DNA from: an uncultured Collinsella sp.
GTDB taxonomy: Bacteria; Actinomycetota; Coriobacteriia; Coriobacteriales; Coriobacteriaceae
NCBI GenBank assembly: GCA_900556675.1
Contig: USQE01000085.1
Location: 1-5,826, forward strand
Length of the DNA stretch: 5,826 nt
Direction: 5' to 3'
In this document: positions 4,329 to 5,826 of the stretch, piece after piece
Layout of the letters: each line of letters begins with the position of its first letter
Numbering within the stretch: position 1 is the stretch's first letter
Notes under the pieces: generated by a model
Databases searched by the model: none
What the model was told of the DNA's origin: nothing
Seen by the model: the letters and a program-made list of their open reading frames with translations, nothing else
Made by a program: the position numbers and the translations under genes

Positions 4329-5826
4329 ATGGACGCTGCGATTCAGTACATCTTGTACTTTGCCGTGCTCGTCGTCCTGGCCGTTCCGCTCGGTCGGTTC
4401 ATGGCCCATATCATGGATGGTGAGCATACGTTCCTGTCGCCTGTGATTGCTCCTGTGGAGCGCGGCGTCTATCGTCTGCTTCGCATCGACGCGGCAGAGC
4501 AGATGGGGTGTAGGCGCTATCTGGCGAGCGTGCTGGTCTTTTCGGGGATCGGCCTCGTGGCTCTTGTGGCACTCCAGGTGCTTCAGTCCTTCTTGCCAGG
4601 CAATCCCCAGCACCTGCCGGGTGTGTCATGGGACCTGTCGTTCAATACGGCTGCTTCCTTCATAACCAACACCAACTGGCAGTCCTATTCCGGTGAGACC
4701 GCCCTGTCCTACTTTGTGCAGTTCATGGGCCTCACCGTGCAAAACTTCTTGTCCGCCGGCACCGGTATTGCGGTCATGTTCGCACTCATCCGCGGTTTCC
4801 GTCAGGTCAAGGAGCAGGGCCTGGGTTCCTTCTGGGTGGACCTCACCCGCACCGTCCTGTATGTGCTCATCCCGCTGAACCTCGTGTTCGGCATCTGCCT
4901 GGCTGCCGGTGGCGTCATCTCCAACTTCCAGTCGGCTCAGAAGGCCGAGCTCGTAGAGCCCGTCGCTGTCCAGCCTAATGCAGACGGCGGCTGGAGCGTC
5001 ATCAACGGCGCCCAGATCGAGGGCGACACGGTCAAGGTCGACGGCAAGGTTGTCGAGGGCGCGCGCGTGGTCACCGAGCAGTTCCTGCCCCAGGGTCCCG
5101 CGGCTCCTCAGGTCGCCATCAAGCAGTCCGGCACCAACGGCGGCGGCTTCTTCGGCGTGAACTCCGCCCATCCGTATGAGAACCCCAGTGCCTTCACCAA
5201 CATCATCGAGATGACCAGCCTGCTGCTGATCCCGGCCGCCTGCTGCTTCACCTTCGGTATCGGCGTCAAGAACACCAAGCAGGGCAAGGCTATCTTTGCC
5301 GCCATGTTCATCCTGTTGGTGATCTTCACCGGCATCATCGCCGCCAACGAGCATGCGGGCACCCCGCAGCTGGCCGATGGCGGAGCGGTCAATATCGAGA
5401 TGACCGACGGCCAGGCCGGCGGCAACATGGAGGGCAAGGAGAGCCGTTTCGGTATCGCCTCCTCTTCTACCTGGTCCGCTTTCACGACGGCTGCTTCCAA
5501 CGGCTCGGTTAACTCCATGCACGACTCCTGCACCCCGCTGGGCGGTTTTGTCCAGATGCTCCAGATTGCTCTGGGCGAGGTCGTCTTCGGCGGCGTGGGC
5601 TGCGGCCTGTACGGCATGATCGGCTTCGCCATCCTCACGGTGTTTATCGCCGGCCTTATGGTCGGCCGCACGCCTGAGTTCCTGGGCAAGAAGATCGAGC
5701 CGGGCGAGATGCGCTGGGCAGTTGTCCTGTGCCTGGCAACTCCGTTTGCCATTCTGGTGTGCTCGGCCATCGCCTGCATGGTGCCCGGTCTTGCCGACCA
5801 GCTCAACAATGGTGGCGCGCACGGCT
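4329..5826 (+). CDS. kdpA: KdpA, K+-binding channel-like subunit (3' end outside window)
   Basis: Integral membrane subunit that selects K+ and passes it to KdpB; built from four channel-like repeats. 499 codons are visible, and the gene continues past the edge (E. coli KdpA is 557 aa). Selectivity-filter segments seen: first TNTNWQ (113-118), second GTNGGGFF (268-275) followed by NSAHPYENP, third SNGSVNSMHDS (390-400). The fourth should lie beyond the window. Conserved LTVQNFLSAGTGIAVMFALIR sits around 135-155. The start at 4329 matches the family N-terminus (short lead, then the first helix 5-25) with AGGAG (4311-4315) 13 bases upstream, a rather long spacing helped by coupling to kdpF. Odd points: about 40 extra residues, rich in V, G and D, between filters one and two (about 205-250), and a change of codon use near codon 115. 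kdpB and kdpC are expected next. Confidence 0.97.
   Translation, partial: MDAAIQYILYFAVLVVLAVPLGRFMAHIMDGEHTFLSPVIAPVERGVYRLLRIDAAEQMGCRRYLASVLVFSGIGLVALVALQVLQSFLPGNPQHLPGVSWDLSFNTAASFITNTNWQSYSGETALSYFVQFMGLTVQNFLSAGTGIAVMFALIRGFRQVKEQGLGSFWVDLTRTVLYVLIPLNLVFGICLAAGGVISNFQSAQKAELVEPVAVQPNADGGWSVINGAQIEGDTVKVDGKVVEGARVVTEQFLPQGPAAPQVAIKQSGTNGGGFFGVNSAHPYENPSAFTNIIEMTSLLLIPAACCFTFGIGVKNTKQGKAIFAAMFILLVIFTGIIAANEHAGTPQLADGGAVNIEMTDGQAGGNMEGKESRFGIASSSTWSAFTTAASNGSVNSMHDSCTPLGGFVQMLQIALGEVVFGGVGCGLYGMIGFAILTVFIAGLMVGRTPEFLGKKIEPGEMRWAVVLCLATPFAILVCSAIACMVPGLADQLNNGGAHG

Noticed and set aside
4626..5822. Long 398-residue open frame on the minus strand
   Set aside because: It is antisense to kdpA, is rich in D, H, G, A and E as is typical of the reverse of a GC3-rich gene, and shows no domain; the + frame carries clear KdpA filter motifs.
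1..5826. CRISPR arrays, tRNA or rRNA genes, insertion sequences, attachment sites
   Set aside because: No spaced repeat series, cloverleaf, transposase-like frame or terminal inverted repeats were seen on either strand.

Overview
The window holds a kdp potassium-uptake locus arranged as two divergent units, plus one small iron-uptake accessory gene at the left edge. Base composition is GC-rich with strongly C/G-ending codons. It has a PF12669-type Cys-rich small membrane protein, classic GAGG-type ribosome binding sites and an actinobacterial-looking KdpD/KdpE pair. These point to a high-GC Gram-positive anaerobe, most likely a member of the Coriobacteriia (Collinsella/Olsenella-like). That assignment is inferred from composition and gene style only; no rRNA or other marker is present.

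Layout from left to right. Positions 72-272 (+) encode a 66-aa FeoB-associated-type Cys-rich membrane protein, followed by a good intrinsic terminator at 286-320. Positions 321-481 contain no intact gene but carry a short, very GC3-rich coding-like remnant on the + strand (about 342-464). A large stem-loop (482-551) follows, and its structure is relevant to both strands. Positions 562-1266 (-) are kdpE and 1259-3994 (-) are kdpD, translationally overlapping by 8 bp. Positions 3995-4238 form a divergent control region with an 11-bp tandem direct repeat (probable KdpE site), two dyads, a plausible promoter for kdpFABC, and a 5'-leader hairpin. Positions 4239-4325 (+) are kdpF, a 28-aa peptide, and 4329 to the window edge (+) is kdpA, 499 codons visible.

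How it works together. KdpD (sensor kinase) phosphorylates KdpE (OmpR-family regulator) when K+ is limiting. KdpE~P should then act in the shared intergenic region to turn on kdpFABC, the high-affinity K+-pumping P-type ATPase. KdpA is the channel-like K+-binding subunit and KdpF the small stabilising subunit; kdpB and kdpC should lie just beyond the right edge. Unlike the E. coli order, where kdpDE trails kdpFABC in one direction, the regulators here are transcribed away from the pump genes.

The window is mostly a well-known system. I did not find a new biological system in it. The less ordinary points are the phased direct repeat and dyads of the control region, the roughly 40-residue extracellular insertion in KdpA, a codon-usage shift inside kdpA, the degenerate c-di-AMP motif of KdpD, the strand-asymmetric stem-loop after kdpE, and the frame-disrupted coding remnant.
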